Shown here piece after piece: positions 4,519-5,718 of a DNA stretch of 5,718 nt. Positions within the stretch are counted from its first letter, which is position 1, and each line of letters starts with the position of its first letter. Below the pieces are notes generated by a model that was not told the DNA's origin, did no database searches, and was given only the letters and a program-made list of their open reading frames with translations. This DNA is from CBFDBT01 sp965603115 (GTDB lineage: Bacteria > Pseudomonadota > Alphaproteobacteria > Sphingomonadales > Kordiimonadaceae): contig CBFDBT010000174.1 in assembly GCA_965603115.1 (NCBI GenBank), forward strand, positions 1-5,718. Direction: 5' to 3'. The position numbers were made by a program, and so were the translations under genes.

Positions 4519-5718
4519 ATGGGGTTAAAGGCTATGGGCAAAACAAAGGCAGTAATGACCTCACTAAAAGATAGATTACAGCCCCTATGGAAAAGCCCAA
4601 TTGGCCTAGTCATCATAGCTCTATATTTCATGTTTGCTACGACCTTAGCTATCCCGTCCATGAAAGCACTCCAGCCTATCGATCAATATTATAACAATAT
4701 ATACGGATCAGCTGTCGGCATGGATTTCAGAGTATTTTATACAGCAGGAAAGCTTGCAAGAAATAACAATTTCTCAAGCATATATGATGAAAAAAAACTG
4801 GAGGAGGTTTGGCGTAAAGACTTTAACGTTACCATGCCAGGCAAAGCTCATTTTAGTTATCCTCCACACGCTCTTTTGGTATGGGCCCCTTTAAGCACAC
4901 TATCCTACCCCGTCGCTCTATCCATATGGATTGGCATACCTTTTGTGCTGCTATTGGGTCTAATCTACCATTTAACCAGAAACTATTTGGTACTTGCCGC
5001 CACAGCTTTATCACCGCTTTTTTTATATTCTGCACTTATGGGCCAGACCGGCTATCTATTGACGGTATCTTTAGCTGGAGGACTTTTGTGTCTTGATAAC
5101 AAGAAATATATTCTTGCCGGAATTCTTTTAGCTATCTTGAGCTTCAAGCCACACTTAGCCGTTGCGATTCCATTATGTTTACTGTTAACGGGGCAATGGA
5201 AAACAATTGCCAGCGGCACTGTCACCTTGGCTATTTTCGTCACGTTATCATTCATGATATTTGGGGCAGAGGCATGGATTCTTTTTTACGATAACTTTGG
5301 CCAAAGCCTCGATTCAGAATATTCGCCAGACGGGATATCCACGGCATCTTCCTTTACTCTATGGAATATGGTTTTAAAAATCACAGGCAATGAGTTTATT
5401 GCCTCTACGGTGCATATACTTGGGGCTATAATTGCAATTGCTGTAACCGTCTATACATGGAAAAACACAATAAAATTTATTCCAAGACTTTTAACGCTCA
5501 CAGTATTACCAACATTCATATCACCCTATTTTCATGCCCATGACTTTGCCCCGTTGCTCGTCGTCTTCGCTATTATGCTTAAAGACTTATTATATAAGGA
5601 AAACTCTGGCAGAGCTCTCCTCATCATCATCATGATTTGGGTTTTTGGCTATGGAACTTTTAGTACAGGTCTTCATGTTAACTTACTAATTCCATTCTTT
5701 TTTATAGTCTTATTTTTA
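4519..5718 (+). CDS. GT87 (DUF2029)-type polytopic membrane glycosyltransferase, C-terminus outside the window
   Basis: 400 residues are visible with no stop before the right edge. GT87 members are GT-C enzymes that transfer sugars (mannose in characterised actinobacterial members) from polyprenyl-phosphate donors on the outer face of the cytoplasmic membrane. Supporting features: a first membrane span at about 27-46; then the luminal loop motif GMDFRVFYTAGKLA at 67-80 with Asp69 in the position of the usual GT-C catalytic acid; SIYD at 87-90; FSYPPHALLVWAPLSTLSY at 112-130; MGQTGYL at 174-180; and FKPHLA at 209-214. Several hydrophobic spans follow (roughly 132-150, 155-172, 178-191, 197-224, 233-249, 295-312, 325-352, 366-382), with SPYFHAHDFAPLL at 335-347 between or within them. 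AGGG (4509-4512) is 6 nt before the ATG at 4519; a second ATG at 4534 is less well placed, and an in-frame stop at 4480 bars further extension. Sugar and acceptor cannot be told. The gene may be under leader-ORF control. Confidence 0.85.
   Translation, partial: MGLKAMGKTKAVMTSLKDRLQPLWKSPIGLVIIALYFMFATTLAIPSMKALQPIDQYYNNIYGSAVGMDFRVFYTAGKLARNNNFSSIYDEKKLEEVWRKDFNVTMPGKAHFSYPPHALLVWAPLSTLSYPVALSIWIGIPFVLLLGLIYHLTRNYLVLAATALSPLFLYSALMGQTGYLLTVSLAGGLLCLDNKKYILAGILLAILSFKPHLAVAIPLCLLLTGQWKTIASGTVTLAIFVTLSFMIFGAEAWILFYDNFGQSLDSEYSPDGISTASSFTLWNMVLKITGNEFIASTVHILGAIIAIAVTVYTWKNTIKFIPRLLTLTVLPTFISPYFHAHDFAPLLVVFAIMLKDLLYKENSGRALLIIIMIWVFGYGTFSTGLHVNLLIPFFFIVLFL

Noticed and set aside
4853..5255. Short open frames on both strands inside the glycosyltransferase region.
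   Set aside because: The continuous frame from 4519 to the window end has GT87 motifs and regular membrane spans; the short frames are incidental overlaps.
1..5718. Mobile element, phage, CRISPR or defence system.
   Set aside because: I found no transposase or integrase motif, no regularly spaced repeats and no duplicated tRNA end that would mark an attachment site. The gene content is ordinary chromosomal housekeeping plus stress and envelope genes.

Overview
The window looks like a chromosomal piece of a low-to-moderate GC alphaproteobacterium. Trigger factor and tRNA-Leu sit next to each other, there is a fused NAD(P)HX epimerase/dehydratase (Nnr), and the Hsp20 and GFA proteins have a proteobacterial look. 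This assignment is inferred from gene content and style only. I see no mobile element, CRISPR array, rRNA or phage gene.

Layout. The left part reads entirely on the minus strand: the 5' two-fifths or so of tig (runs off at base 1), a tRNA-Leu(UAG) gene upstream of it, a 175-bp spacer with several small dyads, then nnr and, 20 bp further upstream, a GFA/CENP-V-like zinc protein that probably shares a transcript with nnr. From about base 2894 the window switches to plus-strand genes: an Hsp20 small heat-shock chaperone, a small secreted protein of unknown function, and a GT87 (DUF2029)-type polytopic membrane glycosyltransferase that runs off the right end without a stop. Strong intrinsic terminators follow the Hsp20 and secreted-protein genes, so the three plus-strand genes look like separate transcription units.

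The most interesting part is the divergent region between gfa and hsp20. It carries a perfect FNR/FixK-type box (TTGAT-N4-ATCAA). The box is placed where a class II activator would sit for a -10 hexamer (TATACT) in front of hsp20, and it also overlaps the best -35 position for the opposite gfa-nnr promoter. Downstream of the predicted hsp20 start site, the roughly 57-nt leader can fold into two hairpins. The second one buries the Shine-Dalgarno sequence in an imperfect helix, as ROSE-like RNA thermometers do. The small chaperone may therefore be controlled by oxygen or redox state at transcription and by temperature at translation, with Nnr (repair of damaged NAD(P)H) and a GFA protein driven from the other side.

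A second possible regulatory device precedes the glycosyltransferase gene. An 18-codon leader ORF with its own Shine-Dalgarno ends 2 nt before the start codon. Inside it are two mutually exclusive helices, one of which covers the glycosyltransferase ribosome-binding site. Both devices are predictions made by reading the sequence by eye, with no folding program, database search or expression data.
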